64,000 bases of DNA, from assembly GCA_031272485.1 (NCBI GenBank), contig JAISTV010000015.1, positions 27,129-91,128 on the forward strand, in the 5' to 3' direction. Within the stretch, counting starts at the first letter, position 1. The number at the start of each line of letters is the position of its first letter. This document shows, in pieces, positions 1 through 8,419 of the stretch. Below the pieces are notes generated by a model. The model was given only the letters and a program-made list of their open reading frames with translations, searched no databases and was not told the origin of the DNA. The DNA comes from Eubacteriales Family XIII. Incertae Sedis bacterium (GTDB taxonomy: Bacteria > Bacillota > Clostridia > Peptostreptococcales > Anaerovoracaceae). The translations under genes and the position numbers were made by a program.

Positions 1-345
1 GTCGAAATCCTCGTTCTCCTCATCGAGGCTTACAGTCGCTTCGAAGTCTTTCCCGTTCCGTCTGAGCTCGTCGATAATACGGCGCTTGATGACCAGATCC
101 GCGAATGGATAGAAGTGGCCTTTCCCCACACGATACGTCCTTATCGCCTCATAAAAAGCAAGCTGGGCGACAGAGAACATATTCTCCCGGGCATCCGCGG
201 ACGCGCCGGGCGCGTATCGATTCACGCGACTTAAAATGTAGGCCAGGTTGTCCTTGATCAGGTCGTTCGTTTTTTCATCCGATTGGGAGGCATCGAGGAC
301 ATGTTGGTCAATGCTGCCAATCGGGTTTTCCTGTGTCGCTCCCAT
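1..345 (-). CDS. sigI: RNA polymerase sigma-I factor (SigI-like), 3' part outside window
   Basis: Only the first 115 codons are visible; the gene runs off position 1. The protein shows the region-2 pattern of SigI-type sigma-70 factors: ENMFSVAQLAFYEAI at about residues 54-68, followed by FYPFADLVIKRRIIDELRR at about 78-96. SigI factors direct core RNA polymerase to heat-shock or carbohydrate-sensing genes and usually sit next to a membrane anti-sigma RsgI, which would lie outside this window. The ATG at 345 has no Shine-Dalgarno. A sigma-A-like promoter (353-381) would start transcription almost at this ATG, which suggests a leaderless mRNA. An in-frame ATG at 378 is the alternative start and would add 11 residues, but the promoter then overlaps the coding sequence. 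Confidence 0.75.
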   Translation of the reverse strand, partial: MGATQENPIGSIDQHVLDASQSDEKTNDLIKDNLAYILSRVNRYAPGASADARENMFSVAQLAFYEAIRTYRVGKGHFYPFADLVIKRRIIDELRRNGKDFEATVSLDEENEDFD

Positions 346-352
346 ATGAAAT

Positions 353-381
353 ATTTTACCCCGCTTGCCCTTTTTCATCAA
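353..381 (-). promoter_or_regulatory. Promoter of the sigI-like gene
   Basis: Read on the minus strand, TTGATG (376-381) is followed by exactly 17 bases and TAAAAT (353-358). Transcription would begin about 6-8 bases further on, at the ATG at 345, so the transcript would have essentially no leader. Confidence 0.45.
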
Positions 382-400
382 GTTGGTTATCCTATTATGT

Positions 401-1588
401 ATGAAGGGAAGTAGAGTCGAAAACAGGGTTTTATTGAGCGGACGTGTCGCCGCGCTTGTGTTTTTTTTGGTCCTGTGTCTCGCCATGTCGGGGCTTGCGG
501 GCTGTAAGTCCATACAAAATATCTCCGAAAAGCTCATAGGCGAGGGCCCCACAAAGGAAAACACCCTCAAGGATATGAACGCCGTCGTGGATGCCGTAAA
601 CGAAGGCCTTCAAGACGGAAAAGAAGAAATCACACTGTTCGTGGCCGTCACAGAGGAGGAAATCAGCGCCATTGGCACCTACATGAGCCCGTTTTGGGGG
701 AAAGCCGCGCGCTACTCCATCCTCTCGACATACGACGAGGACGAGAAGAGCGGCGCGAAAATGAAGGTGCGCATAGAGCTCGAGCAGTCCGTGAACTACT
801 ACGCGTACCAGGCGTACCTGGACCCGGAGTACCCCATGCCCGCGGAGCAGACGCAGGCCACCGAGCTGCTGGCGGCGCTCAAGGAGGCCATTACGGAAAT
901 CTACAGCGGGCAGGACATAAGCTCGGAGTTTGACCAGGTGCTGGCCGCGCACGACTGGCTGGTGAAGAACGTCAGCTACGGCGAGGACCTGCCGAGCGAC
1001 TCGCCGCTGAACAGCGCGGCGGGCGCGCTCATAGACCGCGTGACCATGTGCCAGGGATACAGCGAGGCGCTGCAGCTCATCCTGCTGTGCGCCACGGACG
1101 TGCAGACGGACATCGTGGTGGGCAACGCCATGGACCGCGAGAACAACCAGTGGGTGGGCCACGCGTGGAACATAATAAACATAGACGGTACGTGGATGCA
1201 CGTGGACGCCACCTTCGACGATCCCCTCGGTTCGCCGGAAGGCCTCGCGAGCCACTACTATTTCGGGCAGACGGACGAGGTCATGCGCAGCAACCACGAG
1301 TGGGCGGAAGGATACTGGCCGTCCGCCACGGAGACGGACTTCGCGTTCTACCGCCGGGCGGGGCTGTACGTGGACGGGCGCAGCGCCTTTGAGCTCACGG
1401 TCGACAGCCTGACCGAGCAGTGCGTAACCCACATAGAGCTGGCCGTAATCAACACGGAGCTCACCGAGGACCGCTTCCAGTTTGTCTACACGGACAATCC
1501 CAACGTGGAGACCCTCACCCGCAGCCTCACGGACGTGGCGGGCACCACCATCGTAAACATTACCCCGACTTACACCTACTATTACTAA
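401..1588 (+). CDS. Transglutaminase-like domain lipoprotein
   Basis: A predicted cell-surface lipoprotein: a basic N-terminus, a hydrophobic stretch (AALVFFLVLCLAMSG) and the lipobox LAGC with Cys at about residue 35. The C-terminal half has the transglutaminase-core triad: Cys in TMCQGYS (about 217), His in VGHAWN (about 254) and Asp in VDATFDDP (about 269). Such domains act as peptidases, amidases or crosslinkers on cell-envelope proteins; the substrate is unknown. The start is uncertain. ATG 401 has no Shine-Dalgarno. TTG 434 is preceded by AACAGGG, follows a -10-like TATTAT at 393-398, and still leaves a complete lipoprotein signal. The gene is divergent from the sigma-factor gene and could be part of its envelope-stress response, but that is inference. 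Confidence 0.8.
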   Translation: MKGSRVENRVLLSGRVAALVFFLVLCLAMSGLAGCKSIQNISEKLIGEGPTKENTLKDMNAVVDAVNEGLQDGKEEITLFVAVTEEEISAIGTYMSPFWGKAARYSILSTYDEDEKSGAKMKVRIELEQSVNYYAYQAYLDPEYPMPAEQTQATELLAALKEAITEIYSGQDISSEFDQVLAAHDWLVKNVSYGEDLPSDSPLNSAAGALIDRVTMCQGYSEALQLILLCATDVQTDIVVGNAMDRENNQWVGHAWNIINIDGTWMHVDATFDDPLGSPEGLASHYYFGQTDEVMRSNHEWAEGYWPSATETDFAFYRRAGLYVDGRSAFELTVDSLTEQCVTHIELAVINTELTEDRFQFVYTDNPNVETLTRSLTDVAGTTIVNITPTYTYYY

Positions 1589-1615
1589 GCGCCGCATGCG
1601 GGAAGCGCGCGGCGC
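1589..1615 (+). terminator. Possible terminator hairpin after the lipoprotein gene
   Basis: A 7-bp stem GCGCCGC/GCGGCGC (1589-1595 with 1609-1615) starts right at the stop codon and is followed by a weak T-rich tail (CTTGTTGCGTCTTTATT). Confidence 0.35.
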
Positions 1616-1655
1616 CTTGTTGCGTCTTTATTCGCTATGCGTAGGCGCGGCGGGT

Positions 1656-2249
1656 TTAATTGGCCGCCATGCCCTCCTGTAAAGCTTTTTTATTGACATC
1701 CACAAACTTTTCCTTGACGTTCTTCGCTATGATGCCGTCCCAGTCTATGCCGGCCAGGGCCGTGTCGCCCGCCTCGGACAGCGCGCGGATGGCGGCGCCC
1801 AGGAGGACTATGTTCTGCGTCTGCTTGTTTCCGAGCTTCTCGGCTATGGCGTTCGCGTCTATGATGCGCGTGCGCGCCTTGGCGGAAAGGTCCGCGAGAA
1901 TGCCCTCTGGATACTTGGCCGCGCCCATGAGGATGGGCACCGAGGGAATCTCGTTGTCGTTGATTATGTAGCCGCCGCCGGGCTTGAGGAACTCGACCCA
2001 GCGCAGCGCCTCCATGACCTCGAAGCTGACGATTACGTCCGCCTCCCCCTTGCCCACTATGGGCGAGTAAACCTTGTCTCCGTAACGGATCTGCGTGCTC
2101 ACGTTTCCGCCGCGCTGCGACATGCCGTGAATCTCCGACATCTTCACATCGTAGCCCGCGGCCACCAGGCCCTCGGACAGAATCTTGCTCGCGAGGATGG
2201 TGCCCTGTCCGCCCACGCCGACCAATAAAATCGCTTTCGTGTTACTCAT
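1656..2249 (-). CDS. iorB: Indolepyruvate:ferredoxin oxidoreductase beta subunit
   Basis: 197 residues with the pyruvate/ketoisovalerate oxidoreductase gamma-type fold: the N-terminal glycine-rich GVGGQGTILASKIL (about 11-24), then EIHGMSQRGG and TQIRYGDKVYSP. With IorA it oxidatively decarboxylates aryl pyruvates made by transamination of aromatic amino acids to aryl-acetyl-CoA, reducing ferredoxin, in the cytoplasm. It lies one base downstream of iorA, is co-transcribed with it and is of normal family length. Substrate preference (indolepyruvate or phenylpyruvate) cannot be read from sequence. Confidence 0.92.
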   Translation of the reverse strand: MSNTKAILLVGVGGQGTILASKILSEGLVAAGYDVKMSEIHGMSQRGGNVSTQIRYGDKVYSPIVGKGEADVIVSFEVMEALRWVEFLKPGGGYIINDNEIPSVPILMGAAKYPEGILADLSAKARTRIIDANAIAEKLGNKQTQNIVLLGAAIRALSEAGDTALAGIDWDGIIAKNVKEKFVDVNKKALQEGMAAN

Positions 2250-2250
2250 C

Positions 2251-4050
2251 TTACCTCTCCTTTATGGCATCGAACGGGCAGGTCTGCGCGCACAGCGTGC
2301 ACCCCGTACACATCTCTTCGTTTATCTCCACGTGGTCGCTGTTATATATGGCCACGCAGCCGGTCTTCGTGCAGATCTTGCAGTTCTTGCAAAGCTCCTG
2401 ATCCACGTAGCATTTCGTTCCGAGCGCCTTGTAGCGGTCCACGTCCTCGCCGGTGAGCTTCTTGAGCACGCAGGGCCACTTGGTAACCACCACCGCCGGG
2501 CCGTCCGCCGCGAGCGCCGCGTCTATGGCCGCGTTCGTCTCGTCGAGCTTGAGCGGGTTCACCGTCCAGATGTTCTCCTTCTTAATGCCTATGGCCTCCA
2601 CCAGCTTGGGTATGTCTATCTCCGGCGCCACGTCGCCCTGCAGCGTGTAGCCCGTGCCCGGGTTCTCCTGCTGGCCGGTCATGGCGGTAATCCGGTTGTC
2701 TAATATGACGGCAACAATTTTACTGCTGTTGTACGTGACGTTCATCAGGCTGTTCACGCCGGTATGGAAGAAGGTCGAGTCGCCTATGACCGCCACAATC
2801 TTCAGGTCCGAGCCGGACTTGGCCAGCGCCTTGGACGCGCCGTGGCCCGTGCTTATGCTGCCGCCCATGCAGAACGTGGTGTGCATGGCGGAAAGCGGCG
2901 GCGCGGAGCCCAGGGTGTAGCAGCCTATGTCGCCCGTGATGATTATGTCCTTGCGCTTGCTGAGCGCGTAGAACAGGCCGCGGTGCGGACAGCCGGCGCA
3001 CAGAGCGGGCGGCCGCGGAACCGGAGCAAGCTCGCTCGTGAGCGTAGCGGCGGCCTCGCCCGTGACGGACTTGCGGACTATGTCCGTGTTGAGCTCGTCC
3101 CACTCGGGGATTACGGCCTTGCCTATGCAATCTATGCCGGCGGCTTTAATCCTGTCCTCCATGTAGGGGTCCACTTCTTCCACCACGTAAAGCTTATCGA
3201 CTTTACTCGCGAAGTCGCGCACCGTCTCCACGGGCATGGGCCAGGTTATGCCCAGCTTGAGGTAGGAGGCCTCCTCGCCAAAAACTTCTTTTGCGTACTG
3301 GTAGGCTACGCCGGCGGATACCACGCCCACGCGCTCGCTGCCTTCCGCGGGCGTGCCCCACTCGATGCGGTTTATGCCCGCTTCGAGGGCTTCCTTCTCC
3401 GCGAAAGCAAGCTCGTCCTTATAGCGGTCCACGAGGAACGCCCGGCGCACGCGCGCGTTGGCGGGCGTCATGACGTACTTCTGTATCTTCTTTTCATAGG
3501 GCACGGCGGGTACCGTGACGCGCTCGCCCGTTTCCACGAGGCTCTTGCTGTGGCACACGCGCGTGGTCATGCGCAGAAGCACGGGCGTATCAAAGCGCTC
3601 GGAGAGGCCGAAAGCCAGCTTGGTAAAGGCGAGGCATTCCGCGCTGTCCGCCGGCTCGAGCATGAGGACCTTGGCCGCCTGCGCGTAGTTGCGGTTGTCC
3701 TGTTCGTTCTGCGAACTGTGCAGGCCCGGATCATCGGCGGAGACGAGAACCATCCCGCCCGTCACGCCTGTATAGGAAAACGTAAAGAGCGGGTCAGCCG
3801 CCACATTGACGCCTACATGTTTCATGGCCGCCAGCGCACGCACGCCCGCCAGAGAAGCGCCTATGGCAGACTCCAGCGCCACCTTCTCGTTGGGCGCCCA
3901 CTCCGCGTAGACATCCGGCTTATACAAGGCCAGGTTCTCCAGAATCTCCGTGCTCGGTGTGCCCGGATAGGCAGACGCGAACTCGAGGCCGGCCTCCCAC
4001 GCTCCGCGCGCGACCGCCTCATCGCCGGTTAACAACAGTTTCTCACCCAT
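2251..4050 (-). CDS. iorA: Indolepyruvate:ferredoxin oxidoreductase alpha subunit
   Basis: 599 residues, full family length. The N-terminal pyrimidine-binding part carries SAYPGTPSTEI (about 27-37). The thiamine-diphosphate-binding half has CAGCPHRGLFY, GDIGCYTLGSAPPL and GDSTFFHTGVNSLMN. The C-terminal ferredoxin-like tail has two [4Fe-4S] ligand sets, CKNCKICTKTGC and CTGCTLCAQTCP. It catalyses aryl-pyruvate + CoA to aryl-acetyl-CoA + CO2 with electrons passed to ferredoxin. It is the third gene of the operon radical SAM, TPR protein, iorA, iorB, with a 3-bp gap from the TPR gene and 1 bp to iorB. Confidence 0.95.
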   Translation of the reverse strand: MGEKLLLTGDEAVARGAWEAGLEFASAYPGTPSTEILENLALYKPDVYAEWAPNEKVALESAIGASLAGVRALAAMKHVGVNVAADPLFTFSYTGVTGGMVLVSADDPGLHSSQNEQDNRNYAQAAKVLMLEPADSAECLAFTKLAFGLSERFDTPVLLRMTTRVCHSKSLVETGERVTVPAVPYEKKIQKYVMTPANARVRRAFLVDRYKDELAFAEKEALEAGINRIEWGTPAEGSERVGVVSAGVAYQYAKEVFGEEASYLKLGITWPMPVETVRDFASKVDKLYVVEEVDPYMEDRIKAAGIDCIGKAVIPEWDELNTDIVRKSVTGEAAATLTSELAPVPRPPALCAGCPHRGLFYALSKRKDIIITGDIGCYTLGSAPPLSAMHTTFCMGGSISTGHGASKALAKSGSDLKIVAVIGDSTFFHTGVNSLMNVTYNSSKIVAVILDNRITAMTGQQENPGTGYTLQGDVAPEIDIPKLVEAIGIKKENIWTVNPLKLDETNAAIDAALAADGPAVVVTKWPCVLKKLTGEDVDRYKALGTKCYVDQELCKNCKICTKTGCVAIYNSDHVEINEEMCTGCTLCAQTCPFDAIKER

Positions 4051-4053
4051 TCT

Positions 4054-5124
4054 TTAATCCTCCTCCGTTTTGTCCAATAGTTTCAGCTTGTCAATGTATT
4101 TCCTTGACATCTCCTCGTCGCCCTCTTCCTCATACAGCTTAATCAGCTCTTTCATGGCGTCCCGCTGCGTGCCGTTCAGGCGCAATACACGTATAAAGTT
4201 TTCCTTGGCCTCGTCGTAGCGGCCGGTGCCGAGGCGCGCCAGGCCTATGTAGTACCACAGCGGCCACCAGTCCTTATACACGCTCTCCGTGTACGGCAGG
4301 AGTATGGCCAGGCCCTCGAACCAGCGCTCGGCGAGCACCGCGTTGTAGCCACGCTCTATCTCCATGGGCACCGTGAGCTGCTCCATGCGCTGCGCCACTT
4401 CCTTCTTCTCCGCGGACTTGTTGCTGCGCAGCATGAAGCGGGTCCAGGCGAGGTGGGCCTTGGTGTACATGCCCATGTTCAGGTATATGTAGCCGAGGTA
4501 GTACCAGCCGTCCGCAAACTGCGGGTACAGCTCTGTGAGCAGCTCGAAGTACGCCAGCGACTCCGCCTTGAACGTGCCCACGAACTTCTCGTCCGTGCTC
4601 GCGTTGTACAGCGCGCGGCATATGCGCGCATAGCCGTAGATGCTGTCGCGGTCGTCCGGCTTCATGGTGAGCGCCGCGCGGTAGTGGATGCAGGCGCTCA
4701 GCGGGTCGCCGCCGTCCGCCTCCAGCCCCGCCGCCTTGGTAAACAGCTCATAGGCCTTCTTTCCGAGGAACTGCGTTATGAACGCCATGTACGCCTCCGC
4801 GTGCGGAAACGCCGGGTCTATGCCTATAATCTTGGCCATGTTCTCGCAGATTACGCGAATGTCCAGGCCCTTCTCGCTGCCGAACGCCAGCGTATCCTCC
4901 TGGCGCAGCGGCACGGGGATGCCCTTCATGAGCTCCTCAAGCTTGGCCGTGGCCAGATACTCGTCCGAGAACTCGTCGAAGAGGAACTCGTCCATGCGCG
5001 AGAGCAGCCAGGGGGAAATGCGGTTCGGCCGTGCCGCCAGCTCCCATTCCGCGGCAGGCCTCCCCAGCGCGATTTCCCGCACCTCCAGGTCTTTCTTCAG
5101 ATAAGTGTCTTTTTCGTTCGCCAT
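4054..5124 (-). CDS. TPR-repeat protein in the iorAB operon
   Basis: 356 residues, soluble, with no signal peptide. Tetratricopeptide-like helical pairs are recognisable in the second half: LSACIHYRAALTMKPDDRDS at about 140-160, FADGWYYLGYIYLNMGMYTKA at about 205-225, and WPLWYYIGLARLGTGRYDEAKENF at about 285-310. The N-terminal 120 residues match no family I recognise. TPRs mediate protein-protein contacts, so a scaffold or assembly role for the neighbouring oxidoreductase or radical SAM enzyme is possible, but this rests only on context. The ATG at 5124 sits 33 bases after the stop of the radical SAM gene. Confidence 0.7.
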   Translation of the reverse strand: MANEKDTYLKKDLEVREIALGRPAAEWELAARPNRISPWLLSRMDEFLFDEFSDEYLATAKLEELMKGIPVPLRQEDTLAFGSEKGLDIRVICENMAKIIGIDPAFPHAEAYMAFITQFLGKKAYELFTKAAGLEADGGDPLSACIHYRAALTMKPDDRDSIYGYARICRALYNASTDEKFVGTFKAESLAYFELLTELYPQFADGWYYLGYIYLNMGMYTKAHLAWTRFMLRSNKSAEKKEVAQRMEQLTVPMEIERGYNAVLAERWFEGLAILLPYTESVYKDWWPLWYYIGLARLGTGRYDEAKENFIRVLRLNGTQRDAMKELIKLYEEEGDEEMSRKYIDKLKLLDKTEED

Positions 5125-5157
5125 GTCATGTCACACCCGCTTCCCTTGGACGGCGCC

Positions 5158-6030
5158 CTACAGCGCCCGGAAGTACTCGTTCTTCAACAGCTCCTTGTGG
5201 CCGCGCACCTCGCGCAGCGCCGCCAGCATCTTCTCCTTGTCCTCCGGCAGATTCCCGCGCAGCGACAGGTAGTTCGACGCGTGGTTGCTGCGGAACACGC
5301 ACCGCTTCTCCACATTTATATTCTCGATCATCAGCAGGGTTTCCTCCACCACGGTAAGGGGCGGCAGCAATGTAAAACGTCCCTGCTCTATCTCTTCGTA
5401 GATGGGGGCAGCCGGGTCTATCATGAGGGTGAGAAGCCCCACGTAGGAAGGCTGCGCCGCCGAGATGAGCTCCCCGGTCTTTATGGCGTGGTCCTCCCAA
5501 CCGTCCGTGCCGGCCAGGCCCGAGATGAACGTGACCGAAGCCGGTATGCCCGCCGCCTCTATTATCTGAATGGCCTCGGTAATCTGCGCGGCCGTAGCGC
5601 CCTTCTTCACATCCGTGAGCACCTTGTCCGAGCCGGACTCCGCCCCTATGTAGACTATGCCCAGGCCCTCGTCCTTGAGCCGCTTAAGCGAGTCCACGCC
5701 CTTGCGGAGCACGTCCTGCGGCGAGCCGTATATGCCCACGCGCTGACATTCCGGGAAGAGGTAGCGGATGCGCTGCAGAATCCGGATCAGGTCCGCGTCC
5801 TTTAAGACGAGCGCGTCGCCGTCCGCCAGAAACACGCGGTCTATGCGCCGGTACATATGCCGGGCGCCCTCCAGGTCCTCCAGCACCTCGTCTATCTTCC
5901 GCACCCGGAACTGCTTGTCCTTGAACATGCTGCAAAACGTGCAGTCATTGTGCGCGCACCCTATGGTTACCTGGACGATTAAGCTGTACGCCTCGCTCGG
6001 CGGTCTGAAAATGTTTCCTTCGTATCTCAT
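5158..6030 (-). CDS. B12-independent-looking radical SAM protein
   Basis: 290 residues. The [4Fe-4S] ligands form an unusual C-x4-C-x2-C spacing (Cys25, Cys30, Cys33 in GCAHNDCTFC) instead of the canonical C-x3-C-x2-C. Later core motifs are present: FLADGDAL (about 94-101), GIYGSPQDVL, and YIGAESGSDKVL, the SAM/dimer surface of the Elp3/COG1032-like group. No cobalamin-binding domain is visible. The start at 6030 has an AAAGGA Shine-Dalgarno seven bases upstream. A longer paralogue with the same cysteine spacing lies at 46601-47776. It heads the iorAB operon; the reaction is unknown. Confidence 0.8.
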   Translation of the reverse strand: MRYEGNIFRPPSEAYSLIVQVTIGCAHNDCTFCSMFKDKQFRVRKIDEVLEDLEGARHMYRRIDRVFLADGDALVLKDADLIRILQRIRYLFPECQRVGIYGSPQDVLRKGVDSLKRLKDEGLGIVYIGAESGSDKVLTDVKKGATAAQITEAIQIIEAAGIPASVTFISGLAGTDGWEDHAIKTGELISAAQPSYVGLLTLMIDPAAPIYEEIEQGRFTLLPPLTVVEETLLMIENINVEKRCVFRSNHASNYLSLRGNLPEDKEKMLAALREVRGHKELLKNEYFRAL

Positions 6031-6061
6031 AAATGTTCCTTTACCATAATTTATTTACCGT

Positions 6062-7792
6062 TTACATGCGGTCCGGCGCCTCCACCCCCAGCAGGCCCAG
6101 ACCCGTTGCTATGACCTGCCGCGCGGCCGCCACCAGCGCAATCCTGGCCCGGCGCTCCGCCGCGTCCTCCACGAGAATCTGCTCATCGTGGTAGAAGCGG
6201 TTAAACGCCTGCGCCACGTCTATAATATGCCGCGTCAGGATAGACGGCTCATATTTCTCGCCCGCCTCTTTAATTGCCGCCGGAAAAGACCCCAGCAGCT
6301 TGACGAGCGGGTACGCGCGGTCGCTCGAAAGGCATTCGCCATTCACCCCGTCCGCGGCCACCGTGTCCGCCTCCGCGCCCGCCTTGCGCAGAACACTTGC
6401 CGCCCGCGCGTGGCTGTACTGGACGTAGGGGCCGGTCTCGCCGTCAAAGTTCAGCACCTTCTCCCAGCGGAACACGTAGTCCTTTATGCGGTTGTTGGCC
6501 AGCTCGTTGAAGATGACCGCGCCTATGCCTACCTGCCGCGCCGTCTCCTCTATGTCGTCCGTGTTCACGTTCTTCTCTATGATAATCTCCTTCGTGCGCT
6601 CCACCGCGCGGGTGAGCACGTCCTCGAGAAAGACCACGTTGCCGAGGCGCGACTTCATAACGCCGTCCTCCAGGCTCACGAGGCCGAAGGGTATGTGCAC
6701 GCAGTCGGCCGCCCACTCGTAGCCCATGAGGCGCAGCACCGTGAACCACTGCGAGAAATGCAGGTTCTGCTGCGAGGCCACCACGTAGATGTTCTTCGCG
6801 AAATCGTACGTCTCCTTGCGGTAGATGGCCGCCGCTATGTCGCGCGTTATGTACAGCGTCGAGCCGTCGCTCTTGCGAATCATGGCCGGCGGCATGTTAT
6901 ACGCGTCCAGCCGCACAATCTGCGCACCATCCGACTCCTCCAGCAGGCCCTTTTCCGCAAGCTCGTCCGTGACGCGCTCCATCTTGTCCGAGTAGAAGCT
7001 CTCGCCGTTGTACGAGTCAAACGTTATGCCCAGCATGTCGTAGACCCGCCCGAACTCCTTGAGGCTCTCCTCGCGGAACCACTGCCAGAGCTTAAGCTCT
7101 TCCTCGCTGCCGCGCTCCAGAGCCGCGAACACCTCGCGCGCCTCGTCCTCGAGCGCCGGGTCGCTATCCGCCTCCTCGTGGAACTTCTTATAGTAGGAAA
7201 TGAGGCTCTCTATGGGCGCGGCGTTCACCGCCTCCTCGCTGCCCCACTTCCGGTATGCCACGATCATCTTGCCGAACTGCGTCCCGTAGTCGCCCAGATG
7301 GTTTATGCGAATCGTGTCGTAACCCAGGAAGCGATAAATCTTCTCGATGGAATTGCCTATGACCGTGCTGCGGATGTGGCCTATGTGAAACGGCTTGGCA
7401 ATGTTGGGGCTGGAGAACTCTACGATTACCGGCCGGCGTTCCGCCACCGTCGCGCTTCCGTAGGCCGCGCCCGCTTCCAGCACCGCGCCCACCACGTCCC
7501 GGGCCACGAGCGCCCGGTCCAGGAAGAAGTTCAGATACGGCCCCTCCGCCTGGATGCGGGAAACGCCCACAGGCGCCTTCTGCCCAAGCTGCTGCACCAG
7601 GTCCGCCGCGATGGCGGGCGGCGCCTTCCGGAGCGCCTTAGCCAGCCGGAAGCACGGAAAGGCATAGTCCCCCTTCGCGCTGTCCGCCGGTACCTCTATC
7701 AAATCCAACACGTCCGCCGCCGAAAGCCCGGCCTCCTCTATGGCCGGAAGCCCCGCAACAACCCCCGCTATCTCCGCCTGAAAGTCAATCAA
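6062..7792 (-). CDS. argS: Arginyl-tRNA synthetase
   Basis: About 576 residues, a class I aminoacyl-tRNA synthetase that charges tRNA-Arg. It has the N-terminal Add-1 domain, the signature FSSPNIAKPFHIGHIRST containing the HIGH motif, and a C-terminal DALR anticodon-binding domain ending HDEQILVEDAAERRARIALV. As in most ArgS the KMSKS loop is degenerate (VMKSRLGNVV). I chose TTG 7792 because AGGAG lies ten bases upstream and the protein then begins LIDFQAEIAG, as expected for the family. The reading frame is open for 14 more codons upstream, but these look non-coding. It stands apart from the TA locus upstream. Confidence 0.95.
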   Translation of the reverse strand: MIDFQAEIAGVVAGLPAIEEAGLSAADVLDLIEVPADSAKGDYAFPCFRLAKALRKAPPAIAADLVQQLGQKAPVGVSRIQAEGPYLNFFLDRALVARDVVGAVLEAGAAYGSATVAERRPVIVEFSSPNIAKPFHIGHIRSTVIGNSIEKIYRFLGYDTIRINHLGDYGTQFGKMIVAYRKWGSEEAVNAAPIESLISYYKKFHEEADSDPALEDEAREVFAALERGSEEELKLWQWFREESLKEFGRVYDMLGITFDSYNGESFYSDKMERVTDELAEKGLLEESDGAQIVRLDAYNMPPAMIRKSDGSTLYITRDIAAAIYRKETYDFAKNIYVVASQQNLHFSQWFTVLRLMGYEWAADCVHIPFGLVSLEDGVMKSRLGNVVFLEDVLTRAVERTKEIIIEKNVNTDDIEETARQVGIGAVIFNELANNRIKDYVFRWEKVLNFDGETGPYVQYSHARAASVLRKAGAEADTVAADGVNGECLSSDRAYPLVKLLGSFPAAIKEAGEKYEPSILTRHIIDVAQAFNRFYHDEQILVEDAAERRARIALVAAARQVIATGLGLLGVEAPDRM

Positions 7793-7887
7793 TTCCTCAC
7801 CACTCCTACAAACAAGCAAACCACCGCCAAGCAAGGCGGAAAATCGTACCTTTTATTTTATCACAAAAGCTTAGTGGGGAACGAGAA

Positions 7888-8089
7888 CTATTCGTCGAAG
7901 TCTTCTTTACGGATACCCAGAACCTGCGAAAGCGCAAGGGATACTGCGTGCATTTGTTTGCGGGTTAACGTTCCTACACGTTTGCCCAATTCTCTGCTGT
8001 ATACAGTAAGAAGCTTTTCAGTCATAACAAAGCTGTCTTTTTGCAGTCCGTTTGACTTAGTGAAGTGTCCAGATTTCACCGCGTTTCAT
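7888..8089 (-). pseudogene. MazF/PemK-type toxin, internally deleted and frameshifted
   Basis: From the ATG at 8089 the frame reads MKRGEIWTLH and stops, which is the canonical N-terminus of MazF/PemK toxins (M-K-R-G-E-I-W). In another frame, starting in the same place, the sequence resumes with a recognisable toxin C-terminus: NGLQKDSFVMTEKLLTVYS and ELGKRVGTLTRKQM. About 45-50 central codons of the normal ~110-residue toxin are gone, including the conserved core strands. A GTG at 8079 could still make a 63-residue fragment, but it lacks the ribonuclease fold. The antitoxin upstream overlaps the old start by 14 bases, the usual arrangement. The RNase activity is therefore almost certainly lost. 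Confidence 0.75.
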
Positions 8090-8318
8090 TTATTATCCTC
8101 TTAGACATTCTGCTGGCAAATTCAGTGGCGTCTTCCTCACTTTCAAATGCTTCTACACTCTGAACTCTCGGCAGATAAGGAAAACCGCCTTGCGCGACAA
8201 AAGCGGCTACGAACATACGCAAGGCATCCGCAGGCGTTGTTCCTATAGCCTTAGCTATGTTTCGAAACTGATTCAGCTGTTCTTGTTCAATACGAGTTGC
8301 AAGTTGTACCGTTGCCAT
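8076..8318 (-). CDS. RelB/DinJ-family antitoxin
   Basis: 80 residues. The N-terminal half is a ribbon-helix-helix: a strand ATVQLATRIEQEQL followed by helices around FRNIAKAIGTTPADALRMFVAAFV, the pattern of RelB/DinJ antitoxins (x-D-A-L-R-x-F). The C-terminal half would wrap the toxin. It normally represses its own operon, and a strong inverted repeat overlaps the promoter (8353-8401). Its partner toxin downstream is broken, so this is now an orphan antitoxin. It may persist by repression or by protecting against related toxins. Confidence 0.8.
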   Translation of the reverse strand: MATVQLATRIEQEQLNQFRNIAKAIGTTPADALRMFVAAFVAQGGFPYLPRVQSVEAFESEEDATEFASRMSKRIINETR

Positions 8319-8352
8319 AGCTGCGCAGATCTCCTTTCCGTGTATACTACCA

Positions 8353-8401
8353 TTTTGATATCCTTTGATAGTATATTACATCAATAGATATCAAAATGCA
8401 A
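8353..8401 (-). promoter_or_regulatory. Toxin-antitoxin promoter with operator palindromes
   Basis: On the minus strand TTGCAT (8396-8401), 17 bases, TAATAT (8373-8378) form a good sigma-A promoter. It is covered by a perfect 10-bp inverted repeat TTTTGATATC/GATATCAAAA (8353-8362 and 8387-8396). A nested repeat lies around TATACTA/TAGTATA. This fits autorepression by a ribbon-helix-helix antitoxin. Confidence 0.7.
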
Positions 8402-8419
8402 CCCCTCCCTCGCGCGGCG

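Noticed and set aside
6188..8104. Long plus-strand ORF of 638 codons opposite argS
   Set aside because: It is the complement of argS in a high-GC genome; the translation is Arg/His/Val-rich low-quality sequence with no motif.
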